From Bradyrhizobiaceae bacterium PARB1 (GTDB taxonomy: Bacteria > Pseudomonadota > Alphaproteobacteria > Rhizobiales > Xanthobacteraceae), in NCBI GenBank assembly GCA_002256345.1, contig NKIY01000005.1, positions 314,485 to 378,484 on the forward strand: a DNA stretch of 64,000 nucleotides. The letters are read 5' to 3'. Under the pieces are notes generated by a model that saw nothing but the letters and a program-made list of their open reading frames with translations, was not told where the DNA came from and ran no database searches. Position numbers and translations under genes: made by a program. The first letter of the stretch is position 1; every line of letters starts with the position of its first letter. This document shows positions 6,987 through 17,161 of this stretch, in pieces.

Positions 6987-9575
6987 TCACTCGCCGTTTT
7001 CGCGCGGCTTGCCCATCAGGGCCGGCTGGAACAACAACACTGCCGCCAGCGTGACAACGAAGGACATCGCCAGCAATTTGCCCATGCTCGCAGTGCCCGG
7101 ATGGTTTGACAGCCAGAGGCTGCCAAAGGCCGTCGCCGTCGCCAGCGCGCTGAAGAAGATCGCGCGTGTCAGCGACGACTGCAGCAGGTTTTTGTAACCT
7201 GCACGCCAGGCGACGACATAGTAGATCTTGAACGCCACGCCGACGCCCAGCAGCAGCGGCAGCGCAATGATGTTGGCAAAGTTCAGCGGCAAGCCGATCA
7301 GCACGCAGATCTCCAGCGTCACCGCGCCCGCAACCAGCAGCGGGACAATGGTGAGGAGCACATCGACGAACCGGCGCAGCGCCAGCCAAAGCAGCAGCGA
7401 AATCGTGATCAACGCCCAGAGGCCTGCATGAATGAAGGCAGTCACGATCGTATCGCCAGACTTGAGGATAGAGACCGGGCCACCGACCGCGAGCGGCTCC
7501 GACTTCAGCACCGCATCGGCGAATTTGCGCAGCGTATCGTTGTCGTTCGGATCCCCGCTTGGCTGCGCCTCGACGCGAATCTGGCCATCCTTAGTCTTCC
7601 AGGAGTTGACGAGTTGCGGCGGCAGATTGTCGAGAGTGACCGGCGCCGCCTGCATGAGATTCCGAAGCTGCGCGAGTGCGATCTTCAGCGGCACGACGAA
7701 AGTCGCCTGCACCTGATTGCGCACGGCCTCGCTGGCATCGGCAGTCTTGGCGAGCGCATCGGCGAGCCGCTTGGCGGCCACCGCGCCCGGACCGGTCTGA
7801 TTACCTGCAAGCTTGCGCAGGCTCGCGGCCGAATCCTTCAGCGCGGTCACATTTTCCGCATCGGTCGGTGCCTGATCGACAGAGTCCGGATTGAGAGCGG
7901 GCTCCAGCACCTTCGCGCCAGCCTGAATGGCGGCAAGTTTGGCCGGCTGGTCCTGCGGTACGAAGCTGTCGAGCGAGATGGTACGCGCAACTTCCGGCAC
8001 CTTTGACAGACGTTCTTCGATCTGTTTCGCGCCGGCCTCGTTGGGCGCCATGATGTTCACGGCGTTCGCGCCAGCGTTGGGGTCACGGCGCAAGTCAAGG
8101 AAAGTGGCGATCGACTCGACATTCGGATTGCGCAGATTGATCGGATTGAAATCGAAGCGCAGGTGAGCCAGCAGCGGCAGGCCTGCGAGCGTCACGGCCA
8201 GCGTACCTCCAATGATCCAGTAGCGTTTCTCTTCGAGGAAACGATCGACCGGTGCGAGGAACGCATAACCGACAGGCTCTTTCTCGCCGGCCGGGTTCAG
8301 AAGATCGAGCAGCGCCGGCAGCATGGTGATGCTGGTAATGAACGCGATCATCATGCCGATGCCGGCGATTTTGCCGAGTTCGGACACACCTTTGTAGTCG
8401 GTCGGCAGAAACGATAGGAAGCCTGCGGCGGTGGCGAAGGCTGCGAGCGACAGCGGCACGGCACAATAGCTGGCCGCACTGGCGAGCGCTCCGCGGAGAT
8501 CATCTTTCTTGTAGCGCTCGGACCGGTAGCGGACGCTGAACTGAATGCCGAAATCCACGCCGAGACCGACGAACAAGACCGCAAAGGCGATCGACAAGAG
8601 GTTGAGCGATCCCACCATCATCAGCCCGAGTGCCGTCGTGATGGCGAGACCGACGAACAAATTCACGAACACTGCGCCGATGATCTTCGCTGAATGCAGC
8701 GCCAGCCACAGGATGCCCAGCACCAGCAGAACAGTGACGACGCCGTTGAGCACGGCACCGTCCTGCACGGTCGAGAACTCCTCGTTAGCGATCGGAACCG
8801 GACCGGTGAGACGCACCCGTGCGTCATAGTCACCGGCGATATTCAGATCGACAGCAGCCTGACGGATGGCATCGGTTGCGTCCTTGCCGGGCTCGAGCGC
8901 GGCAAAATCCAGAATAGGCTTCACCTCGATAAATGCCCGCTTGTCAGATTCGGTCAGCGGCTTGTCGCTGACGAGACCGCGCCAGGAGAACGTACCCTTG
9001 CCATTCTTCAGGACGTCCTCGACGGTCGCAGCGACGGAGTTGAACGTTCCGGCGGCGCTATCGAGCTGGAGCTGGCCGCGACGGATGCCTGTAAGACCGG
9101 TTTCGAGCGCGCCGGTGAGTCCACGGATACTGGGATCGCCGGCCATGATTTCGAGCAACGGCGCAGCCTGTTCGAACTGACCGGTCAGCCCCTGCACTTC
9201 CTTGGCGGGCAGGAACAATAGGCCATTCTTCTCGAAGAATTCGCCACCGTCCAGACGGCGGACGGAATCGAAGTCCTTCTTGTTGGGTGCGAGTTTTTTC
9301 TCGAGAGCGTTCGCCGCTGCATTGGCGAATTCAGGCGTCGGCGCCTCGACAACGGCAATGATGAGACGTTCCTGGTCGAACGCTTTGTCGAAGGCCATGT
9401 CGCGCTGGCGCCAGTCCAGATTCGGCGAGATCAGCTTGTTGATGTCGGTGTTGATCGAAAAATTCTTAGCCGAATACCAGGCGGAAGCGATCGAGAGCAG
9501 CACGCCGACAATCACCACCGGAAGCGCGAATCGGGTGCAGAAATTCACGATCGAGACGACGACTTTTGTCAGCAC
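6987..9575 (-). CDS. hpnN: Hopanoid exporter, MMPL/RND family (HpnN)
   Basis: The 862-residue protein has the two-fold RND/MMPL layout: one N-terminal membrane helix, a large periplasmic loop, a bundle of five helices (from about residue 270), then the same plan repeated. The segment FVGLGVDFGIQFSVRYRSERY is typical of MMPL porters. Length, topology and location next to ispH, hpnH and hpnO match HpnN, which in R. palustris moves hopanoids from the inner to the outer membrane. It is transcribed away from ispH. A possible EcfG-like promoter lies about 250 bases upstream. Confidence 0.88.
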   Translation of the reverse strand: MLTKVVVSIVNFCTRFALPVVIVGVLLSIASAWYSAKNFSINTDINKLISPNLDWRQRDMAFDKAFDQERLIIAVVEAPTPEFANAAANALEKKLAPNKKDFDSVRRLDGGEFFEKNGLLFLPAKEVQGLTGQFEQAAPLLEIMAGDPSIRGLTGALETGLTGIRRGQLQLDSAAGTFNSVAATVEDVLKNGKGTFSWRGLVSDKPLTESDKRAFIEVKPILDFAALEPGKDATDAIRQAAVDLNIAGDYDARVRLTGPVPIANEEFSTVQDGAVLNGVVTVLLVLGILWLALHSAKIIGAVFVNLFVGLAITTALGLMMVGSLNLLSIAFAVLFVGLGVDFGIQFSVRYRSERYKKDDLRGALASAASYCAVPLSLAAFATAAGFLSFLPTDYKGVSELGKIAGIGMMIAFITSITMLPALLDLLNPAGEKEPVGYAFLAPVDRFLEEKRYWIIGGTLAVTLAGLPLLAHLRFDFNPINLRNPNVESIATFLDLRRDPNAGANAVNIMAPNEAGAKQIEERLSKVPEVARTISLDSFVPQDQPAKLAAIQAGAKVLEPALNPDSVDQAPTDAENVTALKDSAASLRKLAGNQTGPGAVAAKRLADALAKTADASEAVRNQVQATFVVPLKIALAQLRNLMQAAPVTLDNLPPQLVNSWKTKDGQIRVEAQPSGDPNDNDTLRKFADAVLKSEPLAVGGPVSILKSGDTIVTAFIHAGLWALITISLLLWLALRRFVDVLLTIVPLLVAGAVTLEICVLIGLPLNFANIIALPLLLGVGVAFKIYYVVAWRAGYKNLLQSSLTRAIFFSALATATAFGSLWLSNHPGTASMGKLLAMSFVVTLAAVLLFQPALMGKPRENGE

Positions 9576-9981
9576 GCTTTATCTTTCTATCTGGACGAGG
9601 CTCGCAATGAATGCGGCGCGCTTCGATGGGCCCGCAAACGGTCACTTCGTAGCCGAAAGGTTGCGTTATCAGCAACGTGACTCGATGGCACAAAACTTGG
9701 GGTGGGACTTGAAGACAACGGCGACCGTCCTGTTATCGGGGCCAATGCGCCGGGTAAAATGACGAACTGTTGAGATTTTGCAGCATTCTTTGGCCTAAAT
9801 CCAAGATATCGTAAAGGGTTAGACCTTAACCCGCTGTGCGAAACCGCGTTCCCGTTTCGTGATTGCACACTGAGTGATTTTTGTCACACAGAACGGCTCA
9901 AATACCTAGCCGGGCTGGATATGTCCCTGATTATGGTACACATTTATCGTTTGTTGGACACTATTATGGATTCCGCTTCTC
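9576..9981. other. Divergent intergenic region between hpnN and ispH
   Basis: This 406-base gap holds no convincing gene. It must contain the promoters for both divergent genes. It is visibly more AT-rich than its flanks near 9780-9830 and 9930-9970. A weak EcfG-like element toward hpnN is listed separately. Confidence 0.6.
9828..9852 (-). promoter_or_regulatory. Weak EcfG-like promoter candidate toward hpnN
   Basis: Read on the minus strand, GGAAC (9852-9848) is followed after 16 bases by GGTT (9831-9828). This departs by one base from GGAAC-N16-CGTT, the pattern used by the alphaproteobacterial general-stress sigma factor EcfG. It lies about 250 bases before the hpnN start codon, so the leader would be long. 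Chance occurrence is quite possible. Confidence 0.3.
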
Positions 9982-10926
9982 GTGCTTGATCGCCGGCCTC
10001 TGGAAATCTACCTGGCTCAGCCTCGCGGATTCTGTGCGGGCGTCGTCCGGGCCATCGAGATCGTGGAGCGGGCACTCGAACGCTACGGCGCGCCGGTCTA
10101 TGTCCGCCATGAAATCGTGCACAACAAGCATGTGGTTGAGGCCCTGAAGGCCAAGGGCGCAATTTTCGTCAAGGAGCTCTCCGAGGTCCCGGAGGCTGCG
10201 ATGACGGTGTTCAGCGCTCACGGCGTTGCTCGCAGCGTCGAGGAAGAAGCCGAGACCCGCGGCTTGCCTGTTCTCGACGCCACCTGCCCGCTCGTCACCA
10301 AGGTCCATAACCAGGGTAAGCGCTACGTCGCCAAGGGCCGAACGGTGATTCTTATCGGTCATGCCGGTCACCCGGAGGTCGACGGTACCATAGGACAGGT
10401 TCCCGGCCCTATCTATATCGTGCAAAGCATCGCCGACGTGGCTGCACTAACGATTCCGATGGACGAGCCAGTAGCTTACATCACCCAAACGACCCTCAGC
10501 GTAGATGACACACGCGACATCATTTCCGCGTTACAGGCCCGATTTAGCGATATTCAAGGCCCGGACACCCGCGATATCTGCTATGCGACACAAAACCGCC
10601 AATCTGCGGTAAGAGACCTCAGCCGCCTCGTGGACGTGATCCTGGTCGTGGGGGCGGCCAACAGTTCCAACTCCAACCGACTCCGAGAGATCGGAACTGA
10701 GATCGGGGTCTCGAGCTACCTCATCTCCGATAGCAGCCAGCTGAACCCTGAATGGTTGAGGGGTGCGCGTGCGGTCGGCATAACGGCTGGCGCTTCGGCG
10801 CCGGAAGTGCTTGTAGACGAGCTGATTGAAACCTTGCGGCGGATTGGACCGGTCTCGGTGTCGGTCCTGCCGGGACGCGAAGAGACGATTGAATTTCGAC
10901 TACCCGCTGAACTGACCGCGGTTTGA
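9982..10926 (+). CDS. ispH: 4-hydroxy-3-methylbut-2-enyl diphosphate reductase
   Basis: IspH (LytB) catalyses the last step of the MEP pathway, giving IPP and DMAPP, the building blocks for squalene and hopanoids. The three iron-sulfur cluster cysteines are visible in PRGFCAGV (Cys18), [11 protein letters not shown] (Cys102) and DICYATQN (Cys200), together with the SSNSNRL substrate motif. At 314 residues it is full length. The start is GTG at 9982. An ATG at 9966 is out of frame, an in-frame stop lies at 9928, and no other in-frame ATG, GTG or TTG lies between. hpnH follows 53 bases downstream on the same strand. Confidence 0.95.
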   Translation: MLDRRPLEIYLAQPRGFCAGVVRAIEIVERALERYGAPVYVRHEIVHNKHVVEALKAKGAIFVKELSEVPEAAMTVFSAHGVARSVEEEAETRGLPVLDATCPLVTKVHNQGKRYVAKGRTVILIGHAGHPEVDGTIGQVPGPIYIVQSIADVAALTIPMDEPVAYITQTTLSVDDTRDIISALQARFSDIQGPDTRDICYATQNRQSAVRDLSRLVDVILVVGAANSSNSNRLREIGTEIGVSSYLISDSSQLNPEWLRGARAVGITAGASAPEVLVDELIETLRRIGPVSVSVLPGREETIEFRLPAELTAV

Positions 10927-10979
10927 TCCACCTTCGAGCTTCACCTTCGACATCGAAGATGCCCAGAAAGAAAACTGTA

Positions 10980-12155
<1,176 letters not shown>

Positions 12156-12176
12156 GGCGACTTACATACGGACAGC

Positions 12177-12209
12177 AAAAAGGGCGCGATGCAGATCGCG
12201 CCCCTTTTT
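12177..12209 (+). terminator. Intrinsic terminator downstream of hpnH
   Basis: A GC-rich stem (GGGCGCGAT, 12182-12190, pairing with ATCGCGCCC, 12195-12203) with the loop GCAG is flanked by an A run at 12177-12181 and a T run at 12205-12209. It lies 21 bases after the hpnH stop and could also act on transcripts arriving from hpnG on the other strand. Confidence 0.88.
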
Positions 12210-12227
12210 GATGTTCTGCAGCTCAAA

Positions 12228-12304
12228 CGGAGCGAAGCGCAATCCGGGAACTGTCGAGATGGCTGAAACGCTGATCCCCCGGATTTCGCTACGCTCCATC
12301 CGGG
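12228..12304. repeat. Palindromic intergenic repeat, family A, copy 1
   Basis: The left arm CGGAGCGAAGCGCAATCCGG and the right arm around 12279-12304 (CCGGATTTCGCTACGCTCCA and following) form an imperfect long hairpin. The spacer TGTCGAGATGGCTGAAACGC matches, with few changes, the spacer of the copy at 28394-28482. The two are therefore members of one dispersed family. Confidence 0.8.
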
Positions 12305-12315
12305 CGACGTAGAGT

Positions 12316-13050
12316 TCAGGCTTCCGCCGACGCCAATCCGATGCGGCTCAGCAGATAGCTGCGGCAATCCTTCAGGCTGCGCAGCGCGCGGTTGAAGTCG
12401 CGGCCGGTGGAAACCAGCGCACGGATCACCAGCGGATTACGTGCGATGCCGCGCAGAACCTTGCGAAGGTCAACGTCCCCGTTCGGCTTGATCGCGGTGG
12501 TGGCGATCTCCGGCAGCGCGCGCGTCGCGGGATCGCTGACGACACGCAGGGCCGCAAAGGGCAGCCCGGCCAATGCCGCGAATTCAGCCGCGATGTGGCT
12601 TTCCATATCGACGGCAGAGGCGCCGAATTCCGAGCGCAGGGCAGCCTTGCCGGCCTGCCCGGTCACAACCTTCTCCACGCCGACGAGACCGCCGCGAACG
12701 ACCTTCTGAGTGCCGACGCCGGAGCCTGCGAGCAGCTCGGCGCTCAGCTGTTCGGAAGCCGACCAGACCTGGCCGGCCGCGACCACTTCCGTGGCCAGAA
12801 CAACGGTGCCGGTCCTGAGCGCGGGATCGAGGCCACCGGCGACACCGAAGGAGATGACGCCGCGAATGCTGAGGGGATCGATATCGGCGAGCAGGCTGCG
12901 GAGCTGGACCGGATCGCTGGACGAGCAGATGACCGTCATCCCCGGCCCGGCTGCGATCTTCGCTTCCTGGACCAGACCCGTCACAATCAGTACCGGCCGC
13001 GGATCGATGGACGTCGCCGCAGCGGAAATGCCCCCATCACCCAAGATCAC
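12316..13050 (-). CDS. hpnG: Hopanoid-associated phosphorylase / nucleosidase (HpnG)
   Basis: HpnG removes adenine from adenosylhopane to give ribosylhopane. The protein begins near PRPVLIVTGLVQEAKIAAGPG and has the nucleoside-phosphorylase-fold segments ISFGVAGGLDPALRTGTVVLA and ASAVDMESHIAAEFA, the latter carrying the Met-Glu substrate motif. The start chosen is GTG 13050, whose GTGA overlaps the shc stop codon, giving 244 residues. A longer reading into shc is unlikely because the extra residues are shadow sequence. It is the last gene of the hpnC-D-E-shc-G run. Confidence 0.88.
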   Translation of the reverse strand: MILGDGGISAAATSIDPRPVLIVTGLVQEAKIAAGPGMTVICSSSDPVQLRSLLADIDPLSIRGVISFGVAGGLDPALRTGTVVLATEVVAAGQVWSASEQLSAELLAGSGVGTQKVVRGGLVGVEKVVTGQAGKAALRSEFGASAVDMESHIAAEFAALAGLPFAALRVVSDPATRALPEIATTAIKPNGDVDLRKVLRGIARNPLVIRALVSTGRDFNRALRSLKDCRSYLLSRIGLASAEA

Positions 13051-15008
13051 ATCCCGACTCCGACCGTCCTGCTGTTGGTGCTCTGCAAATTCCGGAACCG
13101 CGCCAACGCCCAGAGCGGAAAGAATTTCGAGTAGCCATGATATCGCAGATAAAACACCCGCGGGAAGCCAGTGGCAGTGTATCGGGCCTCGTCCCACAGT
13201 CCTTTTTCGTTCTGTGTGGCCATTAAGTATCGCATTCCGCGTTCCACCGCCGGGTTGTCGGCCTCGCCTGCTGCCATCAGAGCAAGCAAGGCCCATGCCG
13301 ACTGCGACGACGTCGACGGGGCGGCTTCGAATCCCTGATAGTCGAGCCTGTAGCTGACGGCATCCTCACCCCAGCCGCCGTCCTCGTTCTGGATCGAATA
13401 CAGCCATGCGACCGCCTTGCGCATCACCGGGTCCTGATGATCAACGCCCGCCATGTTCAGGGCGCACAGCACCGACCAGGTTCCGTAAATGTAATTGAGA
13501 CCCCAGCGGCCATACCACGAGCCCTCGGCAAGCTGGGTACGGCGGAGATATTCGACCGCATCGGCCAGCGGCTTCGAGCTTTCGACCGTATCCCCGAGCT
13601 GCGCCAGCATGGAGACGCAGCGCGCGGTCACGTCCTCGGTCGGCGGATCGAGCAGAGCGCCGTGATCCGAGAACGGGATATTGTTGAGGTAGTGATAGTG
13701 GTTATCGACATCGAAGGCGGCGAAGCCGCCGTCGCTGCTCTGCATGCCAAGGATCCACTCCTTGCCACGATCGATGGCCTGATCGTAATCCTTGCTGCCG
13801 GTCTGCCGGCGCGCACGGTCCATCGCCATCATCACGACAGCAGTGTCGTCGAGATCGGGATAGTGCGCGTTGTTGTACTGGAACGCCCAGCCGCCCGGTC
13901 GCAGATCGGGTCGCTTGTCCGCCCAATCGCCCTTCACTTCCAGTTCCTGCCGGGGCACCAGCCAGTCGAGACCGCGCTTGGCCTGCGCGAATGTATCTTC
14001 GCCGCCAGCTTCCAGCATCGCATGCGCCGTCAGCGCAGTATCCCACACCGGCGAGACGCAGGGCTGGCAATACGCTTCGTGGTCCTTGATCACGAGCAGC
14101 TTGTCGATGCCGCGGCGCTGGATCGCGCGTTGCGGATGATCTTCGGGATAACCGAGGACGTCGTAGATCATCACCGCGTTGGCCATCGGCGGGAAGATGG
14201 CGCCGACGCCGTCCTCGCCATTCAGGCGCTCCTCGAAGAAGGCGACTGCCTTGTCGATCGCTCTCTGGCGAAACTTTTTCGGAAAATACGGTTCGGCAAC
14301 GCGCAGCAGTTTGTCGATGCCGGTGAAGAAGGCGAACCAGGCACGGTTCTGATGCGGCGCGCGGGCCAGGGTGCCGATCGTGCGCGGATCCTGCAGGAAC
14401 AATTCGTCGACGCCGACCCCCTTCGGATTCTTGGCCCGCGCCTTCTTGGCCGCCAGAACGATCAGGGTCACGACGGTGGTACGCGCCCAATAGGACATCT
14501 TGTTGAGGTGGAACGGAAACCACGTCGGCAGATGCATGATCTCGACCGGCAGTACGGGAACACTGCGCCAGTCGAGTACGCCGAACATCGAGAGCAGAAA
14601 ACGCGTGAAGACGTTGGCATTGATCGCGCCGCCGCGCTCCAGCGCCGCCTCGCGTGCTCGCTTCATATGCGGCGCATCGATGTCATCACCGATCATCTTC
14701 AGCGCGAAATAGGCCTTCACCGTCGCGCTCATGTCGAACGGACCGTCATGCACCAGCGGCCAGCCGCCATGGGCGCCCTGGATGCGGCGCAGATAGTTGG
14801 CGATCTTGGCTTCGAGTTCGGCATCGACCGGCTCGGCCAGGAAGTGCCGCATCAACACATACTCGGCCGGGATCGTGGCATCGGCCTCGAGCTCGAACAC
14901 CCAGTGGCCATCACTCTGCTGGAAATCCAGCAGGCTCTTCTTGGCCGATGCGATGCTGCCCTCCAGCTCCGCCCTGTCGATGGTGAGTTCAGAAGTGGTC
15001 GATGACAT
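13047..15008 (-). CDS. shc (hpnF): Squalene-hopene cyclase
   Basis: Squalene-hopene cyclase folds squalene into hopene/diplopterol at the inner membrane. The 653 residues are full length. The catalytic acid motif DxDD reads DLDD at residues 385-388. Several QW repeats are present (GSWYGRWGLNYIYGTW, QNEDGGWGEDAVSY, QSAWALLALMA). The ATG at 15008 begins MSSTTSELTIDRAELEGSI. It follows hpnE by 60 bases and overlaps hpnG at its stop codon, so the genes form one transcription unit. Confidence 0.96.
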   Translation of the reverse strand: MSSTTSELTIDRAELEGSIASAKKSLLDFQQSDGHWVFELEADATIPAEYVLMRHFLAEPVDAELEAKIANYLRRIQGAHGGWPLVHDGPFDMSATVKAYFALKMIGDDIDAPHMKRAREAALERGGAINANVFTRFLLSMFGVLDWRSVPVLPVEIMHLPTWFPFHLNKMSYWARTTVVTLIVLAAKKARAKNPKGVGVDELFLQDPRTIGTLARAPHQNRAWFAFFTGIDKLLRVAEPYFPKKFRQRAIDKAVAFFEERLNGEDGVGAIFPPMANAVMIYDVLGYPEDHPQRAIQRRGIDKLLVIKDHEAYCQPCVSPVWDTALTAHAMLEAGGEDTFAQAKRGLDWLVPRQELEVKGDWADKRPDLRPGGWAFQYNNAHYPDLDDTAVVMMAMDRARRQTGSKDYDQAIDRGKEWILGMQSSDGGFAAFDVDNHYHYLNNIPFSDHGALLDPPTEDVTARCVSMLAQLGDTVESSKPLADAVEYLRRTQLAEGSWYGRWGLNYIYGTWSVLCALNMAGVDHQDPVMRKAVAWLYSIQNEDGGWGEDAVSYRLDYQGFEAAPSTSSQSAWALLALMAAGEADNPAVERGMRYLMATQNEKGLWDEARYTATGFPRVFYLRYHGYSKFFPLWALARFRNLQSTNSRTVGVGM

Positions 15009-15068
15009 GATGTTCGCTAGATCTCCGTATGCGTCGTAATTCTTGGGTGGCCCGGGCCGTGTTTCGGT

Positions 15069-16319
15069 TCAGACCTTCCCAAGCGCCATGTCGGCGGCGC
15101 GATCGCCGGAGCGGATCGAGCCCTCGATGGTCGCCGGCAGGCCAGTATCGGTCCAGTCGCCCGCCAAAAACAGGTTCTTGAATTCGGTACGCGTGCCGGC
15201 GCGCAATGCGTCCTGCGCTGGCGTCGCGGCAAAGGTCGCACGGCGCTCGCGCACGATCTGCCAGGCAGGCAACGGCGCCGAGATGTGCGAGAGCTTGCAG
15301 ATTTCGTCCCAGATCTGCTGCGCAAACTCCTCGCGCGGCAGATTCACGAAGCGATCGCCATTGCTGATGGTAATCGAGAAGCGATTGTCGAAGGCGAACA
15401 GCCACTCGACGATGCCACCCGTCACGCCAACCAGTGCCGGATGGCCGGCCGGCGGCAGATAGTTGAAATGCGCATTGACGATGGCGCGGAATTCCGTCGG
15501 CGTCTTCACGCCCGGCAGCAGGTTCTTCGCAGTCCAGGCCGGCACGGCCATGACGACGACATCGTCGGGACCGAGCGCGATCGTATCTTCAGCGCCAAAC
15601 TTCAGTTCGCCGACACGATCGCCAGCCATGGTATAGCCGCGCAGTTCGTGACCGAAGTGAACGCCTGCGCCCTTCTTGCGCAGCATCTCGACGGCGGGTT
15701 CGACCAGCACGTCGCTGAGGCCGGAGCGCGCGATCAGGGGGCGGCACGCCTGCCCGCCCGCCAGCAGCGTCTCGCGCACGATGGCGCCGGCCAGACCGGC
15801 CGACCCTTCCGGCGGATCGACATTGAGCGCAGCGAGCAGCAGCGGCTGCACGAGGCGATCATAGAGCACGCCTTCGCATTTGATGGTGTCGCCGACGAGC
15901 TTGTCGTTGCCGGCCCACAGCAGCGGCGTCAGCGCGAAGTAATCGCCGACCGACGTATCGGGCACGCGGCGCGAGGCGTCGAACAGCCAGGTCGGAATGC
16001 GGCCATCGCCAAGATCGATCTGCCAGCGCTTGCCGGATTCGAGATCGGCAAAGGCAAATTGCGCGCGCGCCGGACCAACGAGGCCGGCTTCGGTGCCGAT
16101 CGACCTTGCGTAGTCGATGACATGGCTGTTGCCCGACAGGACAAGGTGATTGCCGTTGTCGATGGTGAGGCCGGTCTGCGCATCGAAGTAGGAGCGGCAG
16201 CGGCCACCGGCCTGCTGTGTCGCTTCGTGCACATGGACCTGATAGCCGGCATTACTGAGACGCACGGCGGCGGCAAGGCCGGACACGCCGGCACCAATGA
16301 TATGAGCGGTTTTGGACAT
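15069..16319 (-). CDS. hpnE: Hydroxysqualene dehydroxylase, FAD-dependent (HpnE)
   Basis: HpnE reduces hydroxysqualene to squalene, the last step of the HpnC/D/E route. The protein starts MSKTAHIIGAGVSGLAAAV with the Rossmann FAD motif GAGVSG at residues 9-14. A second FAD-contact segment, LFLAGDWTDTGLPATIEGSI, lies near the C-terminus, as in phytoene-desaturase-like amine oxidases. The ATG at 16319 shares one base with the hpnD stop (TGATG), which fixes the start. The length is 416 residues. Confidence 0.92.
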   Translation of the reverse strand: MSKTAHIIGAGVSGLAAAVRLSNAGYQVHVHEATQQAGGRCRSYFDAQTGLTIDNGNHLVLSGNSHVIDYARSIGTEAGLVGPARAQFAFADLESGKRWQIDLGDGRIPTWLFDASRRVPDTSVGDYFALTPLLWAGNDKLVGDTIKCEGVLYDRLVQPLLLAALNVDPPEGSAGLAGAIVRETLLAGGQACRPLIARSGLSDVLVEPAVEMLRKKGAGVHFGHELRGYTMAGDRVGELKFGAEDTIALGPDDVVVMAVPAWTAKNLLPGVKTPTEFRAIVNAHFNYLPPAGHPALVGVTGGIVEWLFAFDNRFSITISNGDRFVNLPREEFAQQIWDEICKLSHISAPLPAWQIVRERRATFAATPAQDALRAGTRTEFKNLFLAGDWTDTGLPATIEGSIRSGDRAADMALGKV

Positions 16320-17161
16320 CAGATAATCGCGTATCGCAGAAGGATCGCTATCTTGGAGGCCTTGCCGAGACGAACGGGATCGCGCGGCAGAGCGAAGCCG
16401 CGTTTCACCAGCAATTCCAGGATGGCGTGGTAGTATTTCGACATGATCCGCGGCGCACGCACGGTGCGGCGCTTGTTGCGGGCCATGATCTCGTCGGACT
16501 TCTTGAAGTGCTCCTGTGCCCGGCGCACCAGGGGCGCGCACACCTTCGGAAGCGCCTTCTCGGCGATCACCACCTGCGGGTCGCTGGAGGTGATGCCAGC
16601 ATGATAGAGCAGTTCGCGCGGCAGATAGAGACGGCCGAGCGTGGCGTCTTCATCGATATCGCGCAGAATATTGGTGATCTGCAGCGCGCGGCCGAGATGA
16701 TGGGCGAGCAGCACGCCGTCCTCATCGGGCATGCCGAACACCTTCACCGACAGGCGGCCCACGGCGCTCGCTACGCGGTCGCAATAGAGATCAAAGGTCG
16801 CCTCGTCCGGCGCGCGTATATCGGCAGGAATATCCATCTCCATGCCGTCGATCACGGCGAGATAATCTTCCTTCAGCATGCCGAAGCGCTTGATCGGCTC
16901 GACGTAATCGCGCACGCGCGGCGGCGGGTTGCCGGCATAAAGCGCCTCGATGTCGTCACGCCACTGCTGCATCTGGGCAAGACGCAGGTCGCGCGCTTCA
17001 TGCGAGTCGGCGATATCATCGACCTGGCGGCAGAAGCTGTAGATCTGAAACATGGCGTCGCGCTGCTCGCGCGGCAGAATCTTCATCGCCGCATAGAACG
17101 ATGAACTCGCGGCGACACCTTCGACTTCGCTGGTCTCGGTCTGTGTGTTCATCTGATTCAT
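16319..17161 (-). CDS. hpnD: Presqualene diphosphate synthase (HpnD)
   Basis: HpnD condenses two farnesyl diphosphates into presqualene diphosphate. Both aspartate-rich motifs of trans-isoprenyl head-to-head synthases are present: QVDDIAD (Asp48, Asp49, Asp52) and NILRDIDEDATLGRLYLP around residue 170. The start ATG at 17161 forms an ATGA overlap with the hpnC stop, giving 280 residues. It is transcribed with hpnC before it and hpnE after it. Confidence 0.93.
   Translation of the reverse strand: MNQMNTQTETSEVEGVAASSSFYAAMKILPREQRDAMFQIYSFCRQVDDIADSHEARDLRLAQMQQWRDDIEALYAGNPPPRVRDYVEPIKRFGMLKEDYLAVIDGMEMDIPADIRAPDEATFDLYCDRVASAVGRLSVKVFGMPDEDGVLLAHHLGRALQITNILRDIDEDATLGRLYLPRELLYHAGITSSDPQVVIAEKALPKVCAPLVRRAQEHFKKSDEIMARNKRRTVRAPRIMSKYYHAILELLVKRGFALPRDPVRLGKASKIAILLRYAII

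Noticed and set aside
13437-15005. Long open frame on the plus strand opposite shc
   Set aside because: It is a shadow of the GC-rich squalene-hopene cyclase gene; its composition is His/Arg-rich with no domain, and the cyclase on the other strand is unmistakable.
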